Positions 17,756 through 26,344 are shown, counted from the stretch's first letter. The stretch is 64,000 nt of DNA from Defluviicoccus sp. (GCA_022823775.1 JAJEHI010000171.1:1-64000); one strand, 5' to 3'. The notes: generated by a model not told the origin, from the letters alone. Made by a program: numbers and translations.

Positions 17756-18477
17756 TGGCGGGCGCGGCGCTGGTCGTGGGCGCGGGCGATGCGCTGGGCG
17801 GTGCGGTCGCGGAGCGCTTCGCCAAGGGCGGGTTCCACGCGGTGCCGAGCCGCCGCAAGACCGCGCCGCTCGAAGCGCTCGCCCGGCGTATACGAGACGG
17901 CGGCGGCACCGCGACGCCGATCGCCTGCGACGCCCGCGACGAGGAGGCGGTCATCGCGATGTTCGACCGGATCGAGGCCGACATCGCCCCGGTCGAGGTC
18001 GCCGTCTTCAACGCCGGCGCATGGCACAACGCGCCGATCGCGGAGATGACCGCGCGCATCTACCGGCAGGTGTGGGACACCGCGGCCTTCGCGGGCTTCC
18101 TGGTCGGGCGCGAGGCGGGGAGGCGCATGGTCGGGCGCGGGTCCGGCACGATCGTCTTCACCGGGGCGACCGCGAGCCTGCGCGGCGGGGCGGGCTTCGC
18201 CGCCTTCGCGGGCGCCAAGTTCGCGTTGCGCGCGCTGGCCCAGGCCATGGCGCGGGAGCTCGGGCCGATGGGCATCCACGTCGCCCACATCGTCGTCGAC
18301 GGGCGGATCGACTCCGAAGCCGTCAGGGAACGGTTCGCCGACGAGATCGCTACGTCGGGCGAGGACGCGCTGCTCAAGCCGGCGGCGATCGCCGAAACCT
18401 TCTGGTCCGTCCACGCCCAGCCCCGCGACGCCTGGACCTTCGAAACCGAGGTCCGGCCGTGGACTGAGCGCTGGTAG
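17755..18477 (+). CDS. SDR-family protein with altered catalytic residues
   Basis: A 240-residue Rossmann-fold protein. The nucleotide-binding loop is VVGAGDALGGAVA (residues 7-19), and FNAGAWHN (Asn86) matches the usual NAG motif. The canonical catalytic Tyr is replaced by Phe (Phe151 in GFAAFAGAKFAL) while Lys155 is kept, and the Ser position is Ala138. A known SDR subgroup shows such losses, so it may be an atypical reductase or non-catalytic. The gene overlaps the oxygenase beta stop. In dioxygenase operons the partner SDR normally dehydrogenates the cis-diol, which this protein may not do by the standard mechanism. Confidence 0.85.
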   Translation: MAGAALVVGAGDALGGAVAERFAKGGFHAVPSRRKTAPLEALARRIRDGGGTATPIACDARDEEAVIAMFDRIEADIAPVEVAVFNAGAWHNAPIAEMTARIYRQVWDTAAFAGFLVGREAGRRMVGRGSGTIVFTGATASLRGGAGFAAFAGAKFALRALAQAMARELGPMGIHVAHIVVDGRIDSEAVRERFADEIATSGEDALLKPAAIAETFWSVHAQPRDAWTFETEVRPWTERW

Positions 18478-18545
18478 GGGGCGGTCGGGCGGCGCGGATC
18501 GGCGCCGGGAACGCCGGGCTACGGCAATTGCCGTCGAGCGGCCGC

Positions 18546-18644
18546 CCTTCGATACGCGGCTTCGCCGCTACTCAGGGTGAGGGAGGGGTGTGGGCCGCTA
18601 ATAGTTCTCCTCATCCCGCGTAGGCGCGAAGCGCCGTATCGAGG
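18546..18644. repeat. Long imperfect inverted repeat between convergent genes
   Basis: The left arm at 18546-18581 contains GATACGCGGCTTCGCCGC and the right arm at 18609-18644 contains GGCGCGAAGCGCCGTATC; they pair over about 35 bp with a few mismatches around a 27-bp centre. Each arm also contains its own small hairpin (GCGGCTTCGCCGC, GGCGCGAAGCGCC). It lies between the SDR and dctM stop codons, where it could act as a bidirectional transcript end. Confidence 0.7.
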
Positions 18645-18728
18645 GACGCTGCCCGCCGCTCAGACGAACAGCCCAGCGTCGAGAAACGGGTCTTCGGGGA
18701 GCGAAGCGGCGGAGCGCTGGCAGGGGCT

Positions 18729-20045
18729 TCACATCATCCCGGGCAAATAGAGCGCCGTCGCGGGCACCAGAACGATGATGGCGAGGCGGACGACGTCGCT
18801 CAGCACGAACGGCAGGACGCCCATGAAGGTGTGGTTCATCGGCACGTCGTCGGCCATCGCGTTGATGACGAATATGTTGAGGCCGAAGGGCGGGGTGATC
18901 ATCCCCATCTCGACCGCCATCAACGCCAGGATTCCGAACCAGACGCCGACCTGATCGGGGGTCAGGCCGAGGTCGAGCGAAGACACGATGGGGTAGAAGA
19001 CCGGCATCGTCAGCAGCACCATCGCGAGCGCGTCCATCACGCAGCCGAGCAGGATGTAGATCAGCAGCATCGCCGCGATGATCAGGAGCGGAGGCGCCTC
19101 CAGCCCGAGGACGACCTGTCCGAGCTCCTGCGGCATCTGGGTCAGCGCCAGGAACGCGTTGAAGATTTCCGCCCCCATCAGGATCAGGAAGATCAGCGCC
19201 GTGGTCTCGGCGGTATCCACCAGGCACTCGCGCAAGCCCCGCCACCTCATCCCGCCCACGGTCACGGCCAGCACGCCGACCGCCGCCGCGCCGATCGCCG
19301 CCCCCTCGGTCGGGGAAAACCAGCCCAGATAGATCCCTCCGACCACCAGCACGAAGACCAGCGCCGTGGGCCAGATCTCCTGCAGGCTCGCGATCTTCTC
19401 GCGCCACGAGACGCGCGGCGCGGCCGGTCCGGACTCCGGCGAAAGCCGCACATAGACGGCGACGACGATCATGTAGCCGACGGTCGCGATGATCCCGGGG
19501 ATCAGGGCGGCGAGGAAAAGGTGGCCGATGGACTGCTCGGTATAGACCGCATAGATGACCAGGATCACCGAGGGCGGGATCAGGATGCCGAGGGTTCCGC
19601 CGGCGGCCAGCGTGCCGGTGGAAAGCGCGTCCGAATACCGGTAGCGCCGCATTTCGGGGAGCGCCACCTGGGACATCGTCGCGGCGGTGGCGAGCGAGGA
19701 GCCGCAGATCGCGCCGAACATCGCGCAACCGCCGACGGAGGCGATGGCGAGCCCGCCCCGCATGTATCCGAACCAGGCGCTCGCGGCGCGGAACAGGGCC
19801 CGGTTGAGCCCCGCCTTGGTCGCGAACTGACCCATCAGAAGGAATAGCGGCACCACCGACAGGGTGTAGGACGAGAACCGGCTGTAGGTCGAGTTGTTGA
19901 GCGTCTTGATCAACGGGTCCCAGCCGACCAGCAACACGTAACCCAACCCGCCGATGAACAGCATCGCGAGCCCGACCGGCATGCGCAGCGCGATCGCGAC
20001 GAGCGTGACCGCGAACAGCACCAACCCCATCTCGAAGCCGCTCAT
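18729..20045 (-). CDS. TRAP transporter large permease (DctM family)
   Basis: A 438-residue inner-membrane protein with about 12 hydrophobic segments. Family stretches are GLNRALFRAASAWFGYMRGG, GTLGILIPPSVILVIYAVYTE and MITPPFGLNIFVINAMADDVP. The ATG at 20045 overlaps the dctQ stop by four bases (ATGA) and gives the expected length. With dctQ and dctP upstream on the same strand it forms a second complete TRAP system, not closely similar in detail to the one at 7.6-10.5 kb. Confidence 0.92.
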   Translation of the reverse strand: MSGFEMGLVLFAVTLVAIALRMPVGLAMLFIGGLGYVLLVGWDPLIKTLNNSTYSRFSSYTLSVVPLFLLMGQFATKAGLNRALFRAASAWFGYMRGGLAIASVGGCAMFGAICGSSLATAATMSQVALPEMRRYRYSDALSTGTLAAGGTLGILIPPSVILVIYAVYTEQSIGHLFLAALIPGIIATVGYMIVVAVYVRLSPESGPAAPRVSWREKIASLQEIWPTALVFVLVVGGIYLGWFSPTEGAAIGAAAVGVLAVTVGGMRWRGLRECLVDTAETTALIFLILMGAEIFNAFLALTQMPQELGQVVLGLEAPPLLIIAAMLLIYILLGCVMDALAMVLLTMPVFYPIVSSLDLGLTPDQVGVWFGILALMAVEMGMITPPFGLNIFVINAMADDVPMNHTFMGVLPFVLSDVVRLAIIVLVPATALYLPGMM

Positions 20046-20608
20046 GACGCCCGCCCGCCGGCCTGCCGGGACTCCCGCATGTGTCCGATCGAGCGCAGCA
20101 TCGAGTAGATGCAGGCGAGCGACCATGCGATGCAGCCCATAAAGGCGAGCGCGTAGCCCCACCATTGCGGGATGCGCAGGAACATCGATGCATCGGAAGC
20201 GTGAAAGGTAGCGATCCCGCCGACCGCGAGGCGCCAGGTGACGATCAGAATGCAGACCGAGAAGATCGCGTTCATCGTCGCGTCGAGACCGTCGCGCGCC
20301 GCCTGGCCGAGCCTGGCGGTGAAGAAATCGACGATCACGTTCGCCGCCCGCATCTGGCAATAGGGCATGAAGGAGAAGATCGCGATCGCGCAGCCGAGCT
20401 CCACAATCTCCTGGTCGCCGAGCACGGGCAGATCGAACCCGGTCCGCCCGACGACGCTGATCACGGTGAACGCGGTCATCGCCAGGAGCACGATGCCGCC
20501 GAACACGGCGAGCGCCTCGCTGAATGCGAACAGGGCCGCGCCGAAAGGCTCGTCACGGGGAGCGGAAAGACGCTGTCTCGACCCGCCCCCCGGTTCGATC
20601 TCCGCCAT
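20042..20608 (-). CDS. TRAP transporter small permease (DctQ family)
   Basis: A 188-residue protein with four hydrophobic segments. VVGRTGFDLPVLGDQEIVELG is the typical first loop, and QMRAANVIVDFF precedes helix 3. It begins 3 bp after the dctP stop and ends inside the dctM start, so the dctPQM set is one operon. Confidence 0.88.
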   Translation of the reverse strand: MAEIEPGGGSRQRLSAPRDEPFGAALFAFSEALAVFGGIVLLAMTAFTVISVVGRTGFDLPVLGDQEIVELGCAIAIFSFMPYCQMRAANVIVDFFTARLGQAARDGLDATMNAIFSVCILIVTWRLAVGGIATFHASDASMFLRIPQWWGYALAFMGCIAWSLACIYSMLRSIGHMRESRQAGGRAS

Positions 20609-20611
20609 GCG

Positions 20612-21643
20612 TTACCGGCGGTACTTCTTCGCCAGCGCCAGCAGGTCGGCGAACATCTGCTTGCCGTTCAGACCCTTGGCGTCCATGTCCCCGATCCATG
20701 CCTGATGGGCGCCGCGCGCGGCCGCCCGCCAGCGGGCCTCTTCCTCCGCCGAGAGCGTGATGATCTCGTTGCCCTTCTTGCGCGCGATCTCGCGGCCCGG
20801 AGCGGCGCCTCCGTCCCACAGCTTCCCGTAGCGCTTGGCGTACGCCTTGCCGGTGCTCATCTCGACCGCCTTTTTCTGTTTGGCGTCGAGCTTGTTCCAC
20901 GTGCCCATGTGCATCACGGTCAAGAGCAGGGAGTGATAGATCTTCACGTCGGTGTGGAACTTCGTCACCTCGGCGTATTTGAATGGGATTGTGATCAGCC
21001 ACGGGATCAGCATGCCCTGGGTCTGGCCGCGCGCCAGCGACTCGTAGACCGCGGGCAGCGGCATCTGGACCGGGACTCCGCCCAGCGCCTTCACCGCCAT
21101 GCCGATATAGCGCCCGGCGACCCGCAGCTTCAGCCCCTTGATGTCCTCGAGCTTGCGGACCGGCCGCTTGGTGGTGTGCAGGATGCCGATGTCGATGGCG
21201 TTCAGCGTGACGAGCTTGACGGTCTTGAACTCCCGGTGCGCGTACTTGTCGACCCAGTCCCAGGCGACCTGGCTGAAGGCCTCGCCCGTGTCGCCGATGA
21301 ACGGGAGTTCCAGCGCGGTCAGGATCGGGAACCGGCCCGCATGATATCCGGGCAGCGTATAGGACATGTCGACGACGCCGTTCTCCGCCTGCGCGATCAG
21401 GTCGCGCGGCTTTCCGCCCAGCGCCATGCCGTAATAGACCTGGAGCGTCAGCGTGTTGCCGGAATGCGTCTCGAGATCCTTTTTGAGCGGCTCGAAGATC
21501 CACCTGGTCTCCGGCTGCTTGGGCGAGCCGAAGGTGTGAAGCTTCATCTTTATCGTCTCGGCCCCGGCCGTGCCCGCGCCGAGAGCGAGCCCCGCGGCGG
21601 CGGCGAGCGCCATCCCCTTCAGCATCGTTCCATAAGCCGTCAT
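20612..21643 (-). CDS. TRAP transporter solute-binding protein (DctP family)
   Basis: A 343-residue periplasmic receptor. A signal peptide of about 28 residues ends AGAETIKMK. The DctP core LEDIKGLKLRVAGRYIGMAVKALGGVPVQMP is present with the ligand-contacting Arg, and a C-terminal LLALAKKYRR tail follows. It is the first gene of the second dctPQM operon; upstream lies a 473-bp intergenic region with a GC-rich repeat and two parS sites. The ligand is unknown. Confidence 0.9.
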   Translation of the reverse strand: MTAYGTMLKGMALAAAAGLALGAGTAGAETIKMKLHTFGSPKQPETRWIFEPLKKDLETHSGNTLTLQVYYGMALGGKPRDLIAQAENGVVDMSYTLPGYHAGRFPILTALELPFIGDTGEAFSQVAWDWVDKYAHREFKTVKLVTLNAIDIGILHTTKRPVRKLEDIKGLKLRVAGRYIGMAVKALGGVPVQMPLPAVYESLARGQTQGMLIPWLITIPFKYAEVTKFHTDVKIYHSLLLTVMHMGTWNKLDAKQKKAVEMSTGKAYAKRYGKLWDGGAAPGREIARKKGNEIITLSAEEEARWRAAARGAHQAWIGDMDAKGLNGKQMFADLLALAKKYRR

Positions 21644-21742
21644 GTCCCTTCCTCCCTCGATCGTTACCGGCGCACCGCGCGGCAGCGCCGTCTTTCGCGA
21701 GACAATCCTAGAGCCTGTCCGTTCCGCTTGGAACCGCCGGCG

Positions 21743-21806
21743 TCCCTCACGCCGACTCCTCCCTGCCTTCCCCCCTCCCGCTTGCGGGAGGGGCCGGGGA
21801 GGGCGA
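21743..21806. repeat. Composite GC-rich palindromic repeat, copy 3 (partial)
   Basis: The module CCTTCCCCCCTCCCGCTTGC with GGGAGGGGCCGGGGAGGG forms one hairpin; the second module seen in copies 2, 4, 5 and 6 is missing. It lies in the long gap upstream of the second dctP gene. Apart from this repeat and the parS sites, the gap 21644-22116 shows no gene. Confidence 0.65.
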
Positions 21807-22046
21807 GTGTGCGGGTCCGCGCTTCGTCGCGGCTATGTCAACCATGGTTGACAGTGCGGCAACCGGGCGGCGTCATCCGGGCGGCCGCGCCGGTTTCCCG
21901 AACCGGTCCGGCAGCAATCCCCGCCAAGGCACTGGCGCGGCGGGGAGACTCGCCGTCGCGTCCGCGCCGCCCGGCGTCCGGACGGGGCGGACGGGGGAGC
22001 GGTTGCGTCCCCCGGGGACACGAAAAATAGTACCGTTTCGGGACAA

Positions 22047-22062
22047 TGTTTCACGTGAAACA
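22047..22062. promoter_or_regulatory. parS site 1 (ParB-binding centromere sequence)
   Basis: The perfect 16-bp palindrome TGTTTCACGTGAAACA equals the bacterial parS consensus bound by ParB; an extra A/T pair extends it to 18 bp. It is intergenic, 70 bp beyond the stop of the zinc-ribbon gene. Confidence 0.92.
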
Positions 22063-22083
22063 TAGGTCAACAATACTGTCCTT

Positions 22084-22099
22084 TGTTTCACGTGAAACA
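22084..22099. promoter_or_regulatory. parS site 2 (ParB-binding centromere sequence)
   Basis: A second perfect TGTTTCACGTGAAACA, 37 bp from the first (start to start). Two exact 16-bp copies this close cannot be chance in a GC-rich genome. No parA or parB gene is in the window. Confidence 0.92.
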
Positions 22100-22116
22100 T
22101 GGGGGGCCGCCGCCCC

Positions 22117-22386
22117 TCAGTCGAACAGCACGTCGTCGAGGAAGGGGTCTTCGGGGAGCGCGGTCTCGCTGTCGAGCAGGGCGCCGCAGGCCGGGCAGGC
22201 GAAGCGGCGGAGCACCACCCGTTCGCCGCCGCTGTAGGGCACGCCGGCGGCGCCGCGCATCGGGATCTCGGTCATCGCGGCGTGCCGCTTCCACGGCGCG
22301 CCGGCGGGCCCGAGCGCATGGCCGCATTTGCGGCAGCATATCTCGCCCGCTTCGATCTCCAGCGTGGTGGAGAAGCGCCGGCTCAT
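22117..22386 (-). CDS. Acetone-carboxylase-gamma-like zinc-ribbon protein
   Basis: An 89-residue protein with two Cys pairs, CCRKCG near residue 19 and CPACG near residue 67, suggesting a bound zinc. It ends DPFLDDVLFD. Its small size, Cys pairs and position after hydantoinase A and B genes resemble the gamma subunit of acetone carboxylase, although its sequence match is by pattern only. The ATG overlaps the hydantoinase B stop (ATGA). It is probably a third subunit of the same enzyme. Confidence 0.7.
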   Translation of the reverse strand: MSRRFSTTLEIEAGEICCRKCGHALGPAGAPWKRHAAMTEIPMRGAAGVPYSGGERVVLRRFACPACGALLDSETALPEDPFLDDVLFD

Positions 22387-24218
22387 TCGGCGGCCTCGGC
22401 GGGTATCCGCGCGGCGGCGAGCGCCTTGCGCCTGGCCGCGGTGGCCGACGGATCGAACGACGACAGGCTCTCGTCGATCACCACGCCGTAGACGGTCTCC
22501 GCCGTCTCGCGCGAGACCGCGCCGGTGCGGCAGTCTTCCAGCACCGTTTCCGGTTCGCGGTCCAGGGGATCGCCGTAGCCGCCGCCGCCGTTCCAGCGGA
22601 CATAGAGCACGTCGTCGCCCATCAGCGGGAACACGCCCCATGAAATCCGCTCCTGCTCGCCCGGCAGGTCGTCGACCGACCGGCTGAACCCTGCGTCGGT
22701 ATTGCGCGGATCGGGCTCCGCCTCGTTGTTCTTGACCCAGATGTATGAATTCGGCGCCCCGGGATAGCCGCCGGCCAGCCCCTCGCTCATCGGGAAGTCG
22801 GCGCCCTTGCCGGAGACCACGTAGTGGAGCCCGCCGTCGGGCGCGTCGTGCGGCGTCAGGCCGATCTCCATGCCCGCGCCGCCGCGATAGCGCCCGGGAC
22901 CGCCGGAATCGGTCATCCGGCGGCGGAACAGATAGCGCAGCGGGAATATGGTCTCCAGCGTCTCGACATTGGCCATGCGCGAGATCGGGTTCGGGATCTC
23001 GCCGCCGACATCGATCCCGTCGGCGAAGTTGCGCGCCCCGCCGGAGCCCGCGAAGGTCTCGGTCAGGATGCCGATCGCCTCGCCGCCATGCTGGTTGCGG
23101 CCGAACATGAAGACGGCGAAATGGTTGGCGTGCCAGACCGCGGTCGCCTCGCTCGCGTATTTCTCGCTCGCGTCCAGCATCTTGCCGATCGCCGCGCAGG
23201 CCGCGTTGTTGACCGACTGGATCGCGCCCACCGTCGCCACCGAGACCGGCGCCGGCCGCGTGCAGTTCACGATCGAGCCCTCCGGCGCGATCATCTCGAT
23301 GGGCCGGACGACGCCCTCGTTCCAGGTGATGTCGAAGCAGAGCAGCGGGAAGAGCGGCGCGAACAGCCCGCCGAGCGAGGCCCATCTGGTGCAGTTGATC
23401 GCGTAGGGCGCCTGCGGGCTCGAGCCCGAGAAATCGAAGACCAGCCGGTCGTCCCGCTTGGTCATGGTGAGCGCGACCTTGAACACCTCGCCCTTCACGT
23501 CGATGTACTGGCGCGACTGCCAGGACCCGTCGGGCAGCTCGCGCAGCCGTTCGCGCAGCAGCTCTTCCGATTGCCCGATCAGCGTACGGCACGCCTCGTC
23601 GACGGTCTCGTGGCCGTACTTCTCGATCAGCGCCAGCATGCGCTCGCGCGCGACGTTGTTGCAGGCGATCATGGACGACATGTCGAGCGCCACCATCTCG
23701 GGCGAGCGCACCATGTTCAGCATGGTGTCCATCACGTCCCGGTTCACCGTGCCGCCGCTGACCAGCCTTATGCCGGGCGAGGAGAACCCCTCGGTGAAGA
23801 TATCGGGCGCGTCGGGGCAGAACCCGCCGGGATTGGTCGCGCCGATGTCGTAGACATGGACGAAGCAGGCGCTCCAGGCGACCAGCTCGCCGCCATGGTG
23901 GATCGGCGCGACGAGATAGATGTCGGAGGTGTGAAGGGCGGCGGTGTAGGGATCGTTGAGCAGGAAAACGTCGCCCTCGTTGATGTCGTCGCCGAACCGC
24001 CGGATCGTCGCCTTGCAGGCTTCGGCCGCGCTGGTGAGATGGTGCAGGAAGCCGACGCCCCCCATCAGCAGCGAGCCGTCGGCGCGGTAGAGCGAGACCA
24101 TCAGGTCGTGGCCCTCGTTGGTGATCGCCGAGCCCGAGACGTGCTTCAGCGTGATCACCGCCTCGTCGACGATGCGGAACAGGCGGTGGCGGATGATGGA
24201 GAAGGTGATCGGATCCAT
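22383..24218 (-). CDS. Hydantoinase B / oxoprolinase-family subunit
   Basis: A 611-residue protein of the HyuB family. It begins MDPITFSIIRHRLFRIVDEAV and carries GDVFLLNDPYTAALHTSDIYL and a Gly-rich segment PGRYRGGAGMEIGL that are family marks. HyuB-type chains pair with HyuA-type ATPase chains in N-methylhydantoinases, 5-oxoprolinases, and acetone and acetophenone carboxylases. ATG 24218 is preceded by GAGGAGA. It lies 11 bp after the hyuA-like stop and overlaps the zinc-ribbon gene start. Confidence 0.9.
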   Translation of the reverse strand: MDPITFSIIRHRLFRIVDEAVITLKHVSGSAITNEGHDLMVSLYRADGSLLMGGVGFLHHLTSAAEACKATIRRFGDDINEGDVFLLNDPYTAALHTSDIYLVAPIHHGGELVAWSACFVHVYDIGATNPGGFCPDAPDIFTEGFSSPGIRLVSGGTVNRDVMDTMLNMVRSPEMVALDMSSMIACNNVARERMLALIEKYGHETVDEACRTLIGQSEELLRERLRELPDGSWQSRQYIDVKGEVFKVALTMTKRDDRLVFDFSGSSPQAPYAINCTRWASLGGLFAPLFPLLCFDITWNEGVVRPIEMIAPEGSIVNCTRPAPVSVATVGAIQSVNNAACAAIGKMLDASEKYASEATAVWHANHFAVFMFGRNQHGGEAIGILTETFAGSGGARNFADGIDVGGEIPNPISRMANVETLETIFPLRYLFRRRMTDSGGPGRYRGGAGMEIGLTPHDAPDGGLHYVVSGKGADFPMSEGLAGGYPGAPNSYIWVKNNEAEPDPRNTDAGFSRSVDDLPGEQERISWGVFPLMGDDVLYVRWNGGGGYGDPLDREPETVLEDCRTGAVSRETAETVYGVVIDESLSSFDPSATAARRKALAAARIPAEAAE

Positions 24219-24229
24219 CGCGGGTCTCC

Positions 24230-26344
24230 TCAGTCGAACGCGATGACGATATTGCGCCAGGAGTCCATCCGCGCGGTCTGCGCGGCCTGGACGACGATGG
24301 TGGTGATCGGCGTGTGGACGACCGCCGGGCCGGCGAACGCGTTGCCCGGGACCAGCGCCGCGAAATCGTAGATGTCGGCCGGCGCGAGCCCGCCCTCGGC
24401 CTCGACGAACACGTCCCGCTTGCCGCGGCGGGCGGCCGAGGCGTCCTCGCCGGCGAGCGGCTCGGCGGGGATTTCGGGCCGGGTCATGCGGCCGCGCGCC
24501 GACAGGCGGAACATCGTCATCTCGATGCCGGCGCCGCGATAGGCCGAACCTTTGCCGTATTTGCGTTCGTAGAGCGCCTCGAAGTCGCGCACCAGCGTCT
24601 CCAGCCCGGCCTCGTCGAGCGGCGTCGACGCGCGGACCGGCGTGGTCACCTCGTGCACCTGGCGGCGGTAGCGGAGATCGACGGACCATTCGAGCGAAAT
24701 GTCGCCGTCGGCGAAGCCCTCGTCGGCGAGCTGAGCGCGGGCGCGCTCGACCATGGGCGCGTAGAGAGCGTTGATCTCGTCGGCCGGCGTCGGCACGGGA
24801 CGCATCGTGGTGTGGGCGAATTCGTGCACCACGTCCGCCGAGACCAGGCCGAAAGCGCAGTTCACCGAGGCGGTATAGGGAACCACGATGCGCTTCACGT
24901 TGAGCTCCCTGCCGAACACGCCGGCGAGCAGCGGGCATGAGCCGCCGAAGGCGTGCAGCACGAAGTCGCGCGGGTCGAGCCCGCGCTCGACCGTGATCTC
25001 GTGGATCAGATCGGCGATCTGCGCCGCCGCGACGCGGAAAATCCCGAACGCCGCCTCGTTCGTATCCATCCCCATCGGCCGGGCGATCCTGGCCTCGAAC
25101 GCTCTCCGCGCCGCCTCGATGTCGAGCGGGACGGTGCCGCCGAGGAAGGTCGTCGGGTCCATGTAGCCGATCAGGGTCATCACGTCGGTCAGGGTGGGCT
25201 CGGTCCCGCCGAGCCCGTAGCAGACCGGACCCGGCCTCGCGCCGGCGCTCTGCGGGCCGACGCGCGGAACGCCGGTCCGGGGCTCGAGCGAGACGATGGA
25301 CCCCCCGCCGGCCCCGATGGAAACCACCTCGATCTTCGGCGCGACGTAGTGGTAGCGGTCGACCAGCGGCTCGCGCGCGAATTCGAGCGCGCCGCCCTGG
25401 ATCACGCCCACCTTGAAGGTGGTGCCGCCCATGTCGGCCGCGATCACGTCGGGATCGCCCATCGTGCCGCCGAGATACCTGGCTCCGATCACGCCGGCGG
25501 CGGGGCCGCACTCGATCATGCCGACCGCGCGGTTGGAGGCCTCCTCCGCCGGCAGCAGCCCGCCATAGCCCTGCATGACGAGGAGCGGCCCGCCATAGCC
25601 CTCCGCCGCCAACTGCGCCTCGAGATCGACGATGTAATCGTGCGCGATCCGCCCGGCATAGGCGTTGATCGCGGTCGTCGAGGTGCGTTCGTACTCGCCC
25701 GGCACCGGCGCGATGTCGCTCGAGATCGTGACATAGGCCCCGGGCGCGACCGCGGCCGCGATGTCCCGGATGCGCCGCTCGTGCGCCGGGTTGTAGGGGG
25801 ACCAGAGGAGACAGATCGCGAGCGCCTCGACGCCGGCGTTCTCGACGAGGTGACGGATCGCCGCTTCGGCGGCCTCCTCGTCGAGCTCGCGGATCGCCGC
25901 GCCCTTGTAGTCGACCCGCTCGGGCACCCCGCGGATCCGGTCCGCCGGTACCAGGGGCGGCGCGCGATCGGTCTTGACCGGGTGCTTGAGCCCTTCCTCC
26001 GCTAGGCCGGCCCAGCGCCCGTAGGCGCCCCGGGTCACCAGCAGCGTGTCCTCGAAGCCTTCGGTGGTGATCAGCCCGGTCTTCGCGCCGCCCCGGGTCA
26101 GCAGCGCGTTATCGACGACCGTCGATCCATGGGTGAACAGGCCGGTGCGCCCGAGCAGGTCGCCGAGCGGAATGCCCATCTCGTCCGCGGCGGACCGGAT
26201 GGAATCGATCACCCCGTTCGCGAAATCGGGCGGCGTCGAAAGCGCCTTGCCGATGCGAATCGGCTCGCCGGCGGCGAAAACCACCGTGTCGGTGCAGGTG
26301 CCGCCGACATCGGTCGCAATCACGTATGACGTTTCGCCGTTCAC
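24230..26344 (-). CDS. Hydantoinase A / oxoprolinase-family ATPase subunit
   Basis: A 704-residue chain with the actin-like ATPase features of HyuA: DVGGTCTDTVVF near residue 12 (phosphate loop) and ADMGGTTFKVGVIQ in the middle. FTHGSTVVDNALLTRGGAKTG and CGPAAGVIGARYLGG are family stretches. HyuA uses ATP to activate an amide, imide or ketone substrate. The start is GTG at 26344. The operon order A, B, zinc ribbon is closer to ATP-dependent carboxylases than to plain hydantoinases, but the substrate is not readable. Confidence 0.9.
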   Translation of the reverse strand: MNGETSYVIATDVGGTCTDTVVFAAGEPIRIGKALSTPPDFANGVIDSIRSAADEMGIPLGDLLGRTGLFTHGSTVVDNALLTRGGAKTGLITTEGFEDTLLVTRGAYGRWAGLAEEGLKHPVKTDRAPPLVPADRIRGVPERVDYKGAAIRELDEEAAEAAIRHLVENAGVEALAICLLWSPYNPAHERRIRDIAAAVAPGAYVTISSDIAPVPGEYERTSTTAINAYAGRIAHDYIVDLEAQLAAEGYGGPLLVMQGYGGLLPAEEASNRAVGMIECGPAAGVIGARYLGGTMGDPDVIAADMGGTTFKVGVIQGGALEFAREPLVDRYHYVAPKIEVVSIGAGGGSIVSLEPRTGVPRVGPQSAGARPGPVCYGLGGTEPTLTDVMTLIGYMDPTTFLGGTVPLDIEAARRAFEARIARPMGMDTNEAAFGIFRVAAAQIADLIHEITVERGLDPRDFVLHAFGGSCPLLAGVFGRELNVKRIVVPYTASVNCAFGLVSADVVHEFAHTTMRPVPTPADEINALYAPMVERARAQLADEGFADGDISLEWSVDLRYRRQVHEVTTPVRASTPLDEAGLETLVRDFEALYERKYGKGSAYRGAGIEMTMFRLSARGRMTRPEIPAEPLAGEDASAARRGKRDVFVEAEGGLAPADIYDFAALVPGNAFAGPAVVHTPITTIVVQAAQTARMDSWRNIVIAFD

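Noticed and set aside
22000-22116. Replication origin at the parS pair
   Set aside because: No DnaA-box cluster (TTATCCACA-like) or AT-rich unwinding region is visible here, so only ParB binding is supported.
22046-22237. Short open frames starting MFHVKH at the parS sites on both strands
   Set aside because: The MFHVK start is simply the translation of the parS palindrome; the rest has no coding pattern.
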